Below, one piece after another: positions 28,197 to 36,878 of a stretch of DNA of 64,000 nucleotides. The DNA is taken from contig JADJQZ010000001.1 of NCBI GenBank assembly GCA_016712465.1, positions 4,650,001-4,714,000 of the forward strand, in the 5' to 3' direction. Origin of the DNA: Candidatus Obscuribacter sp. (GTDB lineage Bacteria; Cyanobacteriota; Vampirovibrionia; Obscuribacterales; Obscuribacteraceae). The notes beneath the pieces were generated by a model. The model saw only the letters and a program-made list of their open reading frames with translations. It searched no databases and was not told the origin of the DNA. The number at the start of each line of letters is the position of its first letter. Position 1 is the stretch's first letter. Made by a program: the position numbers and the translations under genes.

Positions 28197-28725
28197 AACG
28201 CCAGTTGCTTTTATCGAGCTTGCGAAAATCAGGCTCAGGCAAAATCCCCAGTAAATACTGATCCAGGAAGACCAGCTCATCATCAGCTTCTTCCCCGCGA
28301 AAGGCCTTGACGAGAAGGGCGTTGCCGTAGTGTCCCTTCACCTTGCGCAATTCGTCATCTACGATCAAAACCCGGGCAAGATTCAAGCCGTTGCGCTCAA
28401 CCTTGCGCAGATCCTTAGCGTAGTAGGTCTCCTGCTGGAAATGGTCAAATCGTTCCGTACAGCGCTCCCGGTCCCAGACAAACAGGGGATCGGGATTTCC
28501 TTTCATGAGCTGCCGACAAATTGGACCTACGTAAGAAATGGTGGCGGAAGACCAGAAGCCCAGTTGATAGCGGTCCGACTGAGAGCGGAGGAAGTCAACG
28601 GCAAAGGGGCGGAAGTAAATGAAATATGGACCGAGGAGCATATCAAAATCAATCTCCAGCGGTTCCTTCAGCCCATGTATGAGGGTCTCATCCAGATCCA
28701 GAATTAGTAGCGGCTTTTCCATCAT
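28168..28725 (-). CDS. HAD phosphatase of the FCP1/NIF (CTD-phosphatase) type
   Basis: 185 residues. The HAD nucleophile motif 'ILDLDETLIH' (DxDxT) is at the N-terminus, motif II is near 'LGFWSSATISYVG' and motif III/IV is 'RVLIVDDELRKV' (paired Asp). The layout (DLDETL followed by 'RPFAVDFLRS') matches the NLI-interacting-factor/FCP1-like domain, which in eukaryotes dephosphorylates the RNA polymerase II tail. Bacterial members have unknown substrates. ATG 28725 or 28722 are equally good. The 3' end overlaps the secreted-protein gene on the other strand. Confidence 0.8.
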   Translation of the reverse strand: MMEKPLLILDLDETLIHGLKEPLEIDFDMLLGPYFIYFRPFAVDFLRSQSDRYQLGFWSSATISYVGPICRQLMKGNPDPLFVWDRERCTERFDHFQQETYYAKDLRKVERNGLNLARVLIVDDELRKVKGHYGNALLVKAFRGEEADDELVFLDQYLLGILPEPDFRKLDKSNWRSSLSVMPPS

Positions 28726-28888
28726 CACCCTGACTTGCCTAGCCTAATGATAACGGCATTACCCTGAAGACGGAAAAACTTGGGCAAGATTGCAATTTGT
28801 CGTATGTGCGGGAAGTATGCAGAACCAGGAGTTAGTATGGCGCCTGTCGTAAAATATAGAGACCGGAAAGAAGTAGCCTCACTTCGGG

Positions 28889-29902
28889 ATGCCCATGTCG
28901 AAACTCTTGAAATTCGCCGTTGCCTTGGCCGGCGCCATCACAATCACAACAACGGCTGCTAACACACAGAGCGGAGAGGGTACTACCCTGCCCCGCGGCG
29001 TCAGCACGGCAAACCAGCACCGCTACCTGGTGCATGTCAAGACAATTTTAAAACCCAGCGCTTCTTCCGAACAAGTGCGAGTCTGGCACGCCCTGCCGGT
29101 CTTGAAGCCCTGGGGGCGGGTTTACCGGCAGCCGCCGGTGACCGGCCTGGGCTATTCTCCGCGCACCGGCAAATTTGAGTTGGAGGCGGACAAACGCAGC
29201 GGTCACCTGTACTACGAAGAAAATTCACCCTCCCGGCAAAAGGAGCTTGTTTTCCAGACCGACTTCGAATTATTTTCAGCCGACCGTCGCTTCGACCCAA
29301 ACTTCTCCAACTGCTCCTTTGCCAACTACAAAGCACAAGACTTTGCCTGCGTAGACAAGACCATCAAAGTACATCCCCAATTGAAAACACTGGCCGCTTC
29401 CCTGAAGCAAGGCAGCGACCCCATTAACTACGTCAAAAAAGTCTGCGACTGGATTCGCGGCAATATCTCCTATGACGACTCAGTCGGCTATGAAGCCAGT
29501 GACTGCGCTTCCATACTGAAGAACAGGCGCGGCCACTGCGGGCATATCGCCACCGTCTTCAACCATTTATGCCTGGCTGGCGGTGTACCATGGAGAGTGG
29601 CATGGGGACTGGCTCTAACCGATGCAGCCACGATCAAATCCATGGGCAAAACGACGGAAAATTTTCCCTACAGTCATACCTGGGGAGAAGTTTACTTTCC
29701 TGGAATCGGCTGGGTGGAAGTGGATCCCATAAGAGACCGGGACTATTTTTTCATTCCGGCAGCCCATATCCAGAACAATTCATCCTTTCAGAATGCCGCC
29801 ATATGGATTCAAGACAGAGGTGGTGAGCCGCACATGCCTCGCTTCGAGAGCGGCAAGTACGAATATGACGCCGTTACCAAGATTAGTTTCGAGGAGCGGT
29901 AG
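28889..29902 (+). CDS. Secreted transglutaminase-like (papain-fold) protein
   Basis: 337 residues with a signal peptide at about 1-25. A beta-rich N-terminal domain (30-140) precedes a transglutaminase core. The catalytic triad is visible: Cys in 'NRRGHCGHIATVFNHLCLAGG' near 215, His in 'YSHTWGEVYFP' near 261 and Asp in 'GWVEVDPI' near 280. Bacterial members mostly act as cysteine proteases or amidases rather than crosslinkers. Its N-terminal part, with 'LVHVKTILKP' and 'VRVWHALPVLKPWGRV', resembles the beta domain often found before such cores. The 3' end overlaps the converging repeat protein by 20 bp. Confidence 0.85.
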   Translation: MPMSKLLKFAVALAGAITITTTAANTQSGEGTTLPRGVSTANQHRYLVHVKTILKPSASSEQVRVWHALPVLKPWGRVYRQPPVTGLGYSPRTGKFELEADKRSGHLYYEENSPSRQKELVFQTDFELFSADRRFDPNFSNCSFANYKAQDFACVDKTIKVHPQLKTLAASLKQGSDPINYVKKVCDWIRGNISYDDSVGYEASDCASILKNRRGHCGHIATVFNHLCLAGGVPWRVAWGLALTDAATIKSMGKTTENFPYSHTWGEVYFPGIGWVEVDPIRDRDYFFIPAAHIQNNSSFQNAAIWIQDRGGEPHMPRFESGKYEYDAVTKISFEER

Positions 29903-31970
29903 CCGGTCGGCACATGGTGCGATGGAGATTGTGAGCTAGTTTCCAGCGGTTCAATCCGACCCTGGCCAGTCCCCTGGTAACTTGATTAGAATCAGCGCTC
30001 GAAAGCAAGGCATATAATATGTGCTTCGATTCCACCTGCCTGCCTCCGGCGCAAACAGTGGCTCGCAATAGCACCCTCCTCACCGCCGCACTGACTTGCA
30101 CGCTCACCGAACTGGCATTTTCGCTTGCCGAGGAAAGACAGGTAGAAGCAAGGCTGCTTCTAACTTTTTCAGCCGCATAATTGCCGTACACCGAAAGAAA
30201 CCCGACCAATTCTAGATCGGTAGCAATGATGGACTCGAGGAGATCGCCGGTACAGGCCACCCAGCTTCTATCAGCCTTGGCCCTGGCTATGGCGCTAGTG
30301 ATGACGGACCAGGCCGAATCACTAAAGCGTGGGTAAGGCCGCTCATCCTTCCAGCCGTGAAATTCCTCCAACCAGTCAGAACCGGGCTTCGACTGATGAC
30401 CAGACACCGGCGCAGTCTTCGGCAGCTCTACAAAACTATCGCAATCAGTTCCGGGGCTGCTACTAACAAGATGCTCAACCTGTCCGTAGAAATACAAACT
30501 ATCCACCTGGGCTCCTAAACTGCGCATCAGTCTGAGCGAATAGGAATCAAGCGCGCTCAAGATGGCATAGAGCAAATGCCTGGGTTCCACCAGGGCACTA
30601 CCACTCACCAGGGAAGCACCATAGGCTGAGCTGCAGATACTGGCAGCAGAGAGGCGAGATGAGGCGAACGAATCACTCCGCCCATGCGTCCCGCGACGAA
30701 GACTCCTGAGTTCGCTATAGAGCGAGCGCTCATCCACACCAAGCTTTCCAAACAGGGCAGTGAAACCTCTCGCCCCATGCCTTAACAAAGAAGACAAAAG
30801 CACATCATCGTAAACACAGGGCAGGTCGAAAGACTTTGCCTGCCACTCGGCGTGAAGCCAATCCTTAAGAGTCTCCTCTCCAAAGGCGGCAAGAATGATC
30901 GGCCTTGAGAAAAGATGCACATTGCCAGGGGAACGGCTGAACGGCTGCTCATGGTCATAAACCAGTGAGAGTTCCTCACTGATTGCATTCAGATCCTGGT
31001 TGCTGCGCAAACGCTGCAAAAGCACGCTGGCTACGGCACAGCCGGGAAGGAGAACTGGCAAATCCAGAGACACGGACAGATCTTGATCTGCAATCAACTC
31101 GCTCAATACATCGAGCACCTCCACAAGCCGATTTTCGGACAAACAAGAATCTCTCACCACCGCCAGCCGAGACAGCAAAGATTCGCTCCAGGCCAGCTCC
31201 TGAGCAGCAAAGAGGCAGGGCTCGTCTCCTGTTTCATCGCAGTTGGGTAGACCAATGGAGCTTGCCGCAAAGAGCCGCCCTACCAGGTGAGAAACCTCCA
31301 CTTGCCCGGCACAGGCCGCCAGGGCGGATGCTTCAGCTTCCCGGCAGGCTCTATAAAGCTCGTGCGAGAAAGATTCGGTCAGCCGTGCAATGCTCTTAGA
31401 AAGGCTCGCAGGCACGGACATGCGGTTCGGTTCATCCTCTTCAATGCTTGCCGCAGGTAAAGTCAGGCGCTCGAACAGGGCGCTGCTCAACGTGGATAGA
31501 TTGAGACATTGCCCAATATGGGACAGTACCCCGGCATTACCGGTGCTCACTAAGGCCAGAAGCAAATGTTCGCCGCCCACGAGGACGGCACCGACCCTGG
31601 CGGCGATACCTCGTGCACCCAAAAGACAGAGGCAAACATCTTCATCGAAACAGTAGGGGAAACTCAATTCAGCGCTTTCAGGCTGAGCGCTCGTGCCAGG
31701 CTCAGACTGGTTTATCAATCGCCTCAATTTCTGCTCATCATAGCCATGGGACCAGACCAGGTCCGCCTGTTCCGCCGGCAGCACCGAATACAAAGAAAGT
31801 AAGAGATCTAAGACCCCACAAGGCCGACCGCTTCTGAAGGCCTGGTCAGCAACATGGCGCAGGGCAATATTAGTGATGAGATCGAAACCTGAGAGTTGAG
31901 GACGTCCGGCGTCATCCCTTCCGACCAGGCTGAGAAGAATTTCCGAAGGCTGCAACTTCCAGACCTCCAA
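29883..31970 (-). CDS. Protein of tandem Clp-N-like helical repeats
   Basis: 695 residues with no AAA+ module. Six or so segments follow the Clp N-domain repeat plan, 'A...A...A.......V...HLL.AL......V...L...G', at about residues 35-75, 110-155, 205-240, 435-490, 555-605 and 630-680. Clear examples are 'AVLVGGEHLLLALVSTGNAG', 'GSALVEPRHLLYAILSALDS' and 'GGRQVESKHILYALLSSAD'. In ClpA/B/C these repeats bind substrates and adaptors. Here they appear to be the whole protein. No signal peptide is seen. The start is a TTG at 31970 (an in-frame stop lies just upstream). TTG at codon 6 is an alternative. The repeat assignment is from pattern reading. Confidence 0.6.
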   Translation of the reverse strand: MEVWKLQPSEILLSLVGRDDAGRPQLSGFDLITNIALRHVADQAFRSGRPCGVLDLLLSLYSVLPAEQADLVWSHGYDEQKLRRLINQSEPGTSAQPESAELSFPYCFDEDVCLCLLGARGIAARVGAVLVGGEHLLLALVSTGNAGVLSHIGQCLNLSTLSSALFERLTLPAASIEEDEPNRMSVPASLSKSIARLTESFSHELYRACREAEASALAACAGQVEVSHLVGRLFAASSIGLPNCDETGDEPCLFAAQELAWSESLLSRLAVVRDSCLSENRLVEVLDVLSELIADQDLSVSLDLPVLLPGCAVASVLLQRLRSNQDLNAISEELSLVYDHEQPFSRSPGNVHLFSRPIILAAFGEETLKDWLHAEWQAKSFDLPCVYDDVLLSSLLRHGARGFTALFGKLGVDERSLYSELRSLRRGTHGRSDSFASSRLSAASICSSAYGASLVSGSALVEPRHLLYAILSALDSYSLRLMRSLGAQVDSLYFYGQVEHLVSSSPGTDCDSFVELPKTAPVSGHQSKPGSDWLEEFHGWKDERPYPRFSDSAWSVITSAIARAKADRSWVACTGDLLESIIATDLELVGFLSVYGNYAAEKVRSSLASTCLSSASENASSVSVQVSAAVRRVLLRATVCAGGRQVESKHILYALLSSADSNQVTRGLARVGLNRWKLAHNLHRTMCRPATAPRN

Positions 31971-32070
31971 GGACTTTGTCTCGGGTCAAGTTCCTGCTCC
32001 TTTTATTCTACCCACAGTAGACCTTTTCAAAAGCCGCCCCTACGCCACTGCCGATAACACCAAAATCGGG

Positions 32071-32104
32071 CAAAAAGAAACCGGCAAGCTCTCGCCTGCC
32101 GGTT
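32071..32104 (-). terminator. Intrinsic terminator after the 32.1-33.0 kb gene
   Basis: On the minus strand, AACCGGCA and TGCCGGTT (32097-32104 and 32079-32086) form an 8-bp stem with a 10-nt loop, followed by TCTTTTTG. It lies about 37 bp past the stop of the upstream gene. The remaining gap to the Clp-N-like gene start (31971-32070) shows nothing clear. Confidence 0.8.
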
Positions 32105-32141
32105 CAATCTATCTGGTTATATCTGGACCTGGGAAACTCGA

Positions 32142-33041
32142 CTAGCGAGCTCCGACAGTCTCCCGGGGGAGAATCTGCTCTACGGTCAAGATCTTCAAAT
32201 CGGCCTTGTTTGCCGCCGGCTTATTAGCCAGGTAATCCTGGATAAAGCGCGAAGGACGTTTGTAGGACACTTCAATGTACTGGGTCGGTCCCTGTCCGCG
32301 CGGGCAATCTTTCAGAAGAGAGCTGATGTCTTTGAAAGGAACATAGGCGGAATCCGGCTCGGCTTCCGGCGACTCTTCCGTACGCTTTTTAATACCGTCA
32401 CGAACTACGACCACACCGTCTACATAAGGAATCAGAATGGGCAGACCGTCGGTCCAGATGGCGGCGCGACGCACTTGCCCTTGATAACGAACATAAATCA
32501 CAGGAGCAACGTGAACACCCTCAAACTTCTTGGCCAGCTTGGGGCAGTCCTTATTCCACTGCCAATCGCTCTCGAGAACGGCGGTAGGCATGGTATCTAT
32601 TGCTTCGGCTTTAGCCAGGAACTGCCGGATAACCAACTCATTGGACTGCTTCCAGTTGGAAATGAAGACCTCGGGATCGTACTCCATGCTGGGTTCTTCG
32701 CTGTACTGCGGGTCTTGCACCAGGGCGGCAAAATGTTTGACGCAGGCGCTCAGTTCGATTTCAGACTCTTCCGCAAAGAAAGAAGGGCGTCTGTAATTGA
32801 GAGAAAAAACAATGTGCGGATAGGGCGGGGCTGTCGGGTCATCCTTATCAAAGGATTTAACGTCTTCTTCCGCACTACCGAAGAAAGAAAATGAAAACTG
32901 CACACCAGTGTACTGGTTGTGATAATACGCATCATTTTCTTCGCATTCAAAGTGGGCTCTGTCGGCGAAATACTTATTGAACGACTCTCTAGTCAACGCC
33001 TTTTTGCTGGACTTCGCAAAAATGTAGACGTCATAACTCAT
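32142..33041 (-). CDS. Hypothetical protein, about 300 residues
   Basis: ATG 33041 ('MSYDVYIFAKSS') is the better start. A GTG at 33068 would add nine residues, and GGAGG lies inside that extension. The protein is soluble, acidic and rich in aromatic residues. The N-terminal 150 residues start with a strand ('YDVYIFAK') and the C-terminal part has 'VAPVIYVRYQGQVRRAAIWTDGLPILIPYVDGVVVV'-type beta segments. The family is not recognised. It is transcribed divergently from the operon that begins at 33298. Confidence 0.6.
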   Translation of the reverse strand: MSYDVYIFAKSSKKALTRESFNKYFADRAHFECEENDAYYHNQYTGVQFSFSFFGSAEEDVKSFDKDDPTAPPYPHIVFSLNYRRPSFFAEESEIELSACVKHFAALVQDPQYSEEPSMEYDPEVFISNWKQSNELVIRQFLAKAEAIDTMPTAVLESDWQWNKDCPKLAKKFEGVHVAPVIYVRYQGQVRRAAIWTDGLPILIPYVDGVVVVRDGIKKRTEESPEAEPDSAYVPFKDISSLLKDCPRGQGPTQYIEVSYKRPSRFIQDYLANKPAANKADLKILTVEQILPRETVGAR

Positions 33042-33159
33042 ACCGAATTTTGCCTCCGGGGAACTCACCTTAAGAATGACACTATAACAGCATCTGACTC
33101 TATCGTGTAGAACTTGCCCGAAATAAGCTCAACACTTAGTTTCTTACCGACATTAAACG

Positions 33160-33188
33160 TTGTAAATACTAGTCAAGATCTGTATACT
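33160..33188 (+). promoter_or_regulatory. Probable sigma-70 type promoter of the vWA/metal ATPase block
   Basis: TTGTAA at 33160-33165 and TATACT at 33183-33188 are separated by exactly 17 bases, close to TTGACA-17-TATAAT. Transcription would start near 33195, leaving a leader of about 100 nt before the ATG at 33298. Read from sequence only. Confidence 0.5.
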
Positions 33189-33297
33189 GCCTGATTCTGA
33201 GAGATCCCGCGCTCTCCAAGCGACCCTGCCCAGCGCCTGCAAAGTGATGGTAAAGGGCTTTCAATCTGGTGTTTTAACCCGTCCAAAAGAAAGCTTA

Positions 33298-34770
33298 ATG
33301 ACCAAGCTCAACCTGCCACGTTATTTCGTCGCGCGCTCGGACTATCAGCCGGCTTTCAATCGTGCTGAAGACTTCATCCCGCTATACGCTCTCGACAACT
33401 TCTTTGCCGGCGGCAGACACCTGCAAGAGCAAGAATGGATAGTGTCCACCGATGCCGCCGGTCTTCTCCGGGCCACCAGCGGCGACCAGGTGGGCACCCT
33501 CAGTGAAGATATTCAGTCCCAGATAGCGTTCTCGGAAGTGGCCTGCGAGGGCAACATTAGACTTGTAGAAACTATCGATTTTTATCTCTTTAACATTCAA
33601 CTTATGGAGCAGGCCCCCGGTGCTCCCGGTCTCAATGACCCTATCTACCTCTACGGCACCCTCTTCGGCTCCTACCCGGCTGCCGGCGGCAGCAATGCCA
33701 TTTGCGTGGAAGGGCAACTGACCGTCACCCGCGCCGATTTGCTGGAGGCTCTGGTAGAGGGAGCCAAATACCGTTTCAAAGCCTCCGGAGCCGGAGCCGA
33801 TGTGGGCAGCACCACAAGCATTCACCATCTGGTCTTACCGGGAGATCGGGACGAAGAAACCATTCGCGGCGCCGGTATCATTTTCGCCTATCCGCTCATG
33901 CCACCGGATATGATGTCGTACGGCGCCGGCAACGAACTGCTGGTGAGCCAGTACTTGTTTGATATTTTGAGCGGTATTAAAGAAGACCTGGAGAAAGAAA
34001 ACATAAAGGTGCCGCTGCGCAAAATGCGCCTGCCGGTGCCAAACCGGCTCACAGTAGAGCAAGAGCTGGAAGCCCAGGGTTATATCATCAAAGGCGATAC
34101 AGCGGTACGCAAACCCAACATGACCGGAGGCTTTCAGGGCTTCCTGCAATCGGTCTTCGGCTCCGGTCAACAGGAGAAACTAACCCTGCCGGAGCAAGGC
34201 AGTCTCGAAGATTTCATCTCTCTAGCCAACCAGGTTATGCATTCTCTGCCCGGCTGGCCCCCCGAGCGCACCAAGATAATGCGCAGCAAAATTCAAACAG
34301 CCTCCAGAGAAGTGCGCATGAGAGCCAAGGGCACGGCAGCTCTCAAACCAAGAGAGATAAAGATCCCCAATCAAACGGATATGCAGCCCGCAAGAGCACG
34401 CGGCACCGCCCCCAGTACTACCGGCAGTGCCGCTTACAGCAATCAGCCCCCACCCTGGATGCAAGACTTCATCAACAAACATAAGAACAATGAGCAAGAG
34501 GGCTGGAGCAAACTCACCCAGTCAAACTTGCAAAAAGGCAAAGCTGAACTCACGAACAATCCATACAAAGGACAAACCTTCAGCTATACCTCCAGCACAT
34601 CCTACGCAGAATTTAACAACAAGCGGCAAAAGCCCACCTGGATGGAAGATTTCTCGGAAGCCGGCGATGCAAAAGCCGACAAACCGGTCAAACCTCCTCC
34701 GGAAGAGAAAAAAACAGGAAACCCGAGCGATAAAACTAAAAAGCCCGATTGGATGAAAGACTTCGAATAA
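33298..34770 (+). CDS. Protein with three C-terminal P-x-W-M-x-D-F motifs
   Basis: 490 residues from ATG 33298. An in-frame GTG at 33244 would add 18. The first ~290 residues are a soluble mixed alpha/beta region with no recognised motif. The last ~150 are disordered-looking (Pro/Lys/Gln/Asn/Ser-rich) and hold three copies of a short motif: 'PPPWMQDFI', 'KPTWMEDFS' and 'KPDWMKDFE', the last one at the extreme C-terminus. Repeated short motifs in a flexible tail are typical of docking sites for a partner protein. The next gene begins 23 bp downstream of the stop and encodes a vWA protein, which is a candidate partner. Confidence 0.65.
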   Translation: MTKLNLPRYFVARSDYQPAFNRAEDFIPLYALDNFFAGGRHLQEQEWIVSTDAAGLLRATSGDQVGTLSEDIQSQIAFSEVACEGNIRLVETIDFYLFNIQLMEQAPGAPGLNDPIYLYGTLFGSYPAAGGSNAICVEGQLTVTRADLLEALVEGAKYRFKASGAGADVGSTTSIHHLVLPGDRDEETIRGAGIIFAYPLMPPDMMSYGAGNELLVSQYLFDILSGIKEDLEKENIKVPLRKMRLPVPNRLTVEQELEAQGYIIKGDTAVRKPNMTGGFQGFLQSVFGSGQQEKLTLPEQGSLEDFISLANQVMHSLPGWPPERTKIMRSKIQTASREVRMRAKGTAALKPREIKIPNQTDMQPARARGTAPSTTGSAAYSNQPPPWMQDFINKHKNNEQEGWSKLTQSNLQKGKAELTNNPYKGQTFSYTSSTSYAEFNNKRQKPTWMEDFSEAGDAKADKPVKPPPEEKKTGNPSDKTKKPDWMKDFE

Positions 34771-34793
34771 CCCCACGAAACAGAGGCAAGAAA

Positions 34794-35729
34794 ATGGGAC
34801 ACAAACACGAAAGACCAGTAGAACCCTTCTCCGACCTGCACGTAGAACACGGGCATGTGCGGGCCACTCTTCTGCACGACCCCACCGTGGAAGGCCTGGA
34901 CATGGCCATCTACATGGACGGCTCAGCCAGTATGAGCGGCGATTATGCCTACAAGAAGAAGTACAACAATCTGATTGACTGGTTCTTTGGGCGCAATGAA
35001 GTAAATTTGCCGAATAACGTGGAACCGCAGGTTCAATGGATATTGGAGTATCTGGCCACCAAGGACAGAAACGGACTCCTGCGCGTGGCTTACTGGGCCT
35101 GCGGCGCCAGCGGCAAGGATATCGAGTTGGTGGGCGAGCTGAAAGGCACCGACGTACAGAGCTATAAGTTCCCTGGACCCAATTTTCAGGGCAAATCAAC
35201 CAATCTGGCCCCGGCCCTGAAAGATTACGTCAACTACTTGCGCAAACAAATGCACCTGGGCGCCAGGCGGGGCTGCGCCGTCTTCGTTACCGACGGAGAA
35301 ATTCACGACGAAGACGACGTCAAGCGCTATTGCAATGAAATCGCCAAGGAAATGCAGAAAGGCAGCCTTCCCAAAATCAACTTTATCCTGGTCGGCGTAG
35401 GCGAAGGTGTCAACGAAGAACAGATGGAAGAGATTTGTCACGAGGAATATCCGGGTATAGGACACCTGTGGTGTCATAGAATCGCGGAGGAAATTAATGA
35501 AGTTGCCGAACTCGTGGCTGTTTTAGTTGACGAATCAATGACTGTGGCCGGCGGCGGCCGTATCGTCGATGACAAGGGCAAAGTTCTGAAACTCTATGAA
35601 TCCCGCCTACCGGCAGTGCTGGAATTCCAGATTCCCGAAGGCGCCAAGAGTTTCACCCTGGAAATCAACGGTCAGCGCTACACCCAGCCCATTCCCGAGG
35701 ACGATGACGACGACGACGATCACCACTAA
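34794..35729 (+). CDS. vWA-domain protein with Asp/His tail (first of a tandem pair)
   Basis: 311 residues from ATG 34794 (GAGG seven bases upstream). A von Willebrand A domain contains the MIDAS motif D-x-S-x-S in 'YMDGSASM', a conserved Thr/Asp in 'FVTDGEIHDEDD' and the strand 'INFILVGVGEGVNEEQ'. The N-terminus is 'MGHKHERP' and the C-terminus ends in a run of seven Asp followed by two His. MIDAS sites bind a divalent cation and the partner completes the coordination. 'CHEEYPGIGHLWCHRI' adds two Cys and three His. No signal peptide is seen. Closely similar to the next gene, so a tandem duplication. Confidence 0.82.
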   Translation: MGHKHERPVEPFSDLHVEHGHVRATLLHDPTVEGLDMAIYMDGSASMSGDYAYKKKYNNLIDWFFGRNEVNLPNNVEPQVQWILEYLATKDRNGLLRVAYWACGASGKDIELVGELKGTDVQSYKFPGPNFQGKSTNLAPALKDYVNYLRKQMHLGARRGCAVFVTDGEIHDEDDVKRYCNEIAKEMQKGSLPKINFILVGVGEGVNEEQMEEICHEEYPGIGHLWCHRIAEEINEVAELVAVLVDESMTVAGGGRIVDDKGKVLKLYESRLPAVLEFQIPEGAKSFTLEINGQRYTQPIPEDDDDDDDHH

Positions 35730-35758
35730 GCTGAGCGTCACGGCACCTTAGAGCCAAG

Positions 35759-35787
35759 AGACCGGGTTTCCGGCGGGAACCCGGTCT
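35759..35787. other. Perfect hairpin between the two vWA genes
   Basis: A 10-bp perfect inverted repeat AGACCGGGTT/AACCCGGTCT with a 9-nt loop starts 29 bases after the first vWA stop. No T-run follows, so it is either a terminator without a U-tract or an RNA stability element. Confidence 0.6.
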
Positions 35788-35848
35788 TACCACCCAAAAA
35801 GACATGCCAATCGGTTTTCAAATACCCAGAGTTCCATTAGAGGTTGAA

Positions 35849-36811
35849 ATGGCACATAAACATGAAGTGATTTCCAAACCCTTCTCAGACGTCCATAACA
35901 AGGGTGGTCACATTCTGGCAACCCTCCTGCACGATCCCACCGTCGAAGGTCTTGACGTAGCCTTATATATGGATGGCTCAGCCAGCATGGAAGATGAATA
36001 CGGTCCCCGCGGCATCCTGGCCAAACTAGGTCCCGTCAAGAATCAAGTCGAGCCGCAAATGCGCTGGATGCTGGAATACCTGGCCAACAAAGATAGAGAC
36101 AGTGTGCTCAGGGTAGCTTACTGGGCCACCGGCGACGGCTCGCAAATTGAAGTCGTGGGCGACTTAACGGGAGCCCAGGCTCAAACTTACAAATTTCCCG
36201 GTCCGCAGTTCTACGGCAAAGGCACTGTCATGCTGCCTGTACTGCGAGATTATGTGGCTTATATCCGCAAACAGGCAGAAGCCGGTGCCAGGCGCGGACT
36301 GGCTGTAATTATTACGGACAGCCAGCTCTACGATGCCAATGACGTGCGCGCCTACTCTGAGCAAGTCGCCAAGGAAATTTCTTCCGGACGCCTGCCTCGC
36401 ATTAATTTTGTACTCGTCGGCGTCGGCGACCAGGTAGATGAGACTCAGATGGAAAAAATCTGTCATGAAGAGTATCCAGGAGTGGGGCATCTATGGTGCC
36501 ACCGCATCGCCGACAGAATGGAAGAAATGGCTGAGCTGGTAGCGGTGCTTGTGGACGAAACCATGACAGTAGCCTCCGGCGGTGTCATTTACGACGACAA
36601 AGAAAATGTGATCAAACGCTACGAATCCAGGCTTCCGGCGGTTTTAGAATTCGATGTGCCGCCCGGTTGCAAGAGCTTCACCCTGGAAGTAGGCGGCACA
36701 AAGTTCCCCCAGGCAATTCCTGAGGAGGACCATCACGACGACGACGATGATGATGATGATGACCACAACATGCCGGCAGCCGGCGGCGGTGGACACGGGC
36801 ACTCTCACTGA
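35849..36811 (+). CDS. vWA-domain protein with Asp/His tail (second of a tandem pair)
   Basis: 320 residues from ATG 35849, with AGAGG five bases upstream. Paralogue of the preceding gene over its whole length: 'HDPTVEGLDVALYMDGSASM' (MIDAS), 'ITDSQLYDANDVRAYSEQ', 'FVLVGVGDQVDETQMEKICHEEYPGVGHLWCHRI'-type region and a beta C-domain ('RLPAVLEFDVPPGCKSFTLEVGG'). It lacks the insertion found in the first copy around residues 50-70. The tail is more elaborate, with His-His, nine Asp, His-Asn, then Gly/His residues ending 'GHGHSH'. Such a tail could chelate metals. The metal ATPase gene follows at 36879. Confidence 0.82.
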   Translation: MAHKHEVISKPFSDVHNKGGHILATLLHDPTVEGLDVALYMDGSASMEDEYGPRGILAKLGPVKNQVEPQMRWMLEYLANKDRDSVLRVAYWATGDGSQIEVVGDLTGAQAQTYKFPGPQFYGKGTVMLPVLRDYVAYIRKQAEAGARRGLAVIITDSQLYDANDVRAYSEQVAKEISSGRLPRINFVLVGVGDQVDETQMEKICHEEYPGVGHLWCHRIADRMEEMAELVAVLVDETMTVASGGVIYDDKENVIKRYESRLPAVLEFDVPPGCKSFTLEVGGTKFPQAIPEEDHHDDDDDDDDDHNMPAAGGGGHGHSH

Positions 36812-36817
36812 TACCGC

Positions 36818-36847
36818 AGGGGCACCGGCATACCAACCGGTGCCCCT
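36818..36847. other. Perfect hairpin between the second vWA gene and the metal ATPase gene
   Basis: An 11-bp perfect inverted repeat (AGGGGCACCGG with CCGGTGCCCCT) and 8-nt loop start seven bases after the vWA stop. Like the hairpin at 35759 it lacks a T-run, and similar hairpins sit in other gaps of this window. Confidence 0.6.
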
Positions 36848-36878
36848 GACACAATTAATAGACCCGAAGAAGGCAATC

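Noticed and set aside
34522..35199. Minus-strand ORF of 225 codons
   Set aside because: It overlaps the two plus-strand genes and has an Arg/Cys/Ser-rich composition typical of a shadow frame.
36747..36878. Extension of the ATPase with five Met at the start
   Set aside because: The Met run is the complement frame of the Asp/His tail of the preceding vWA gene. ATG 36879 has a ribosome binding site.
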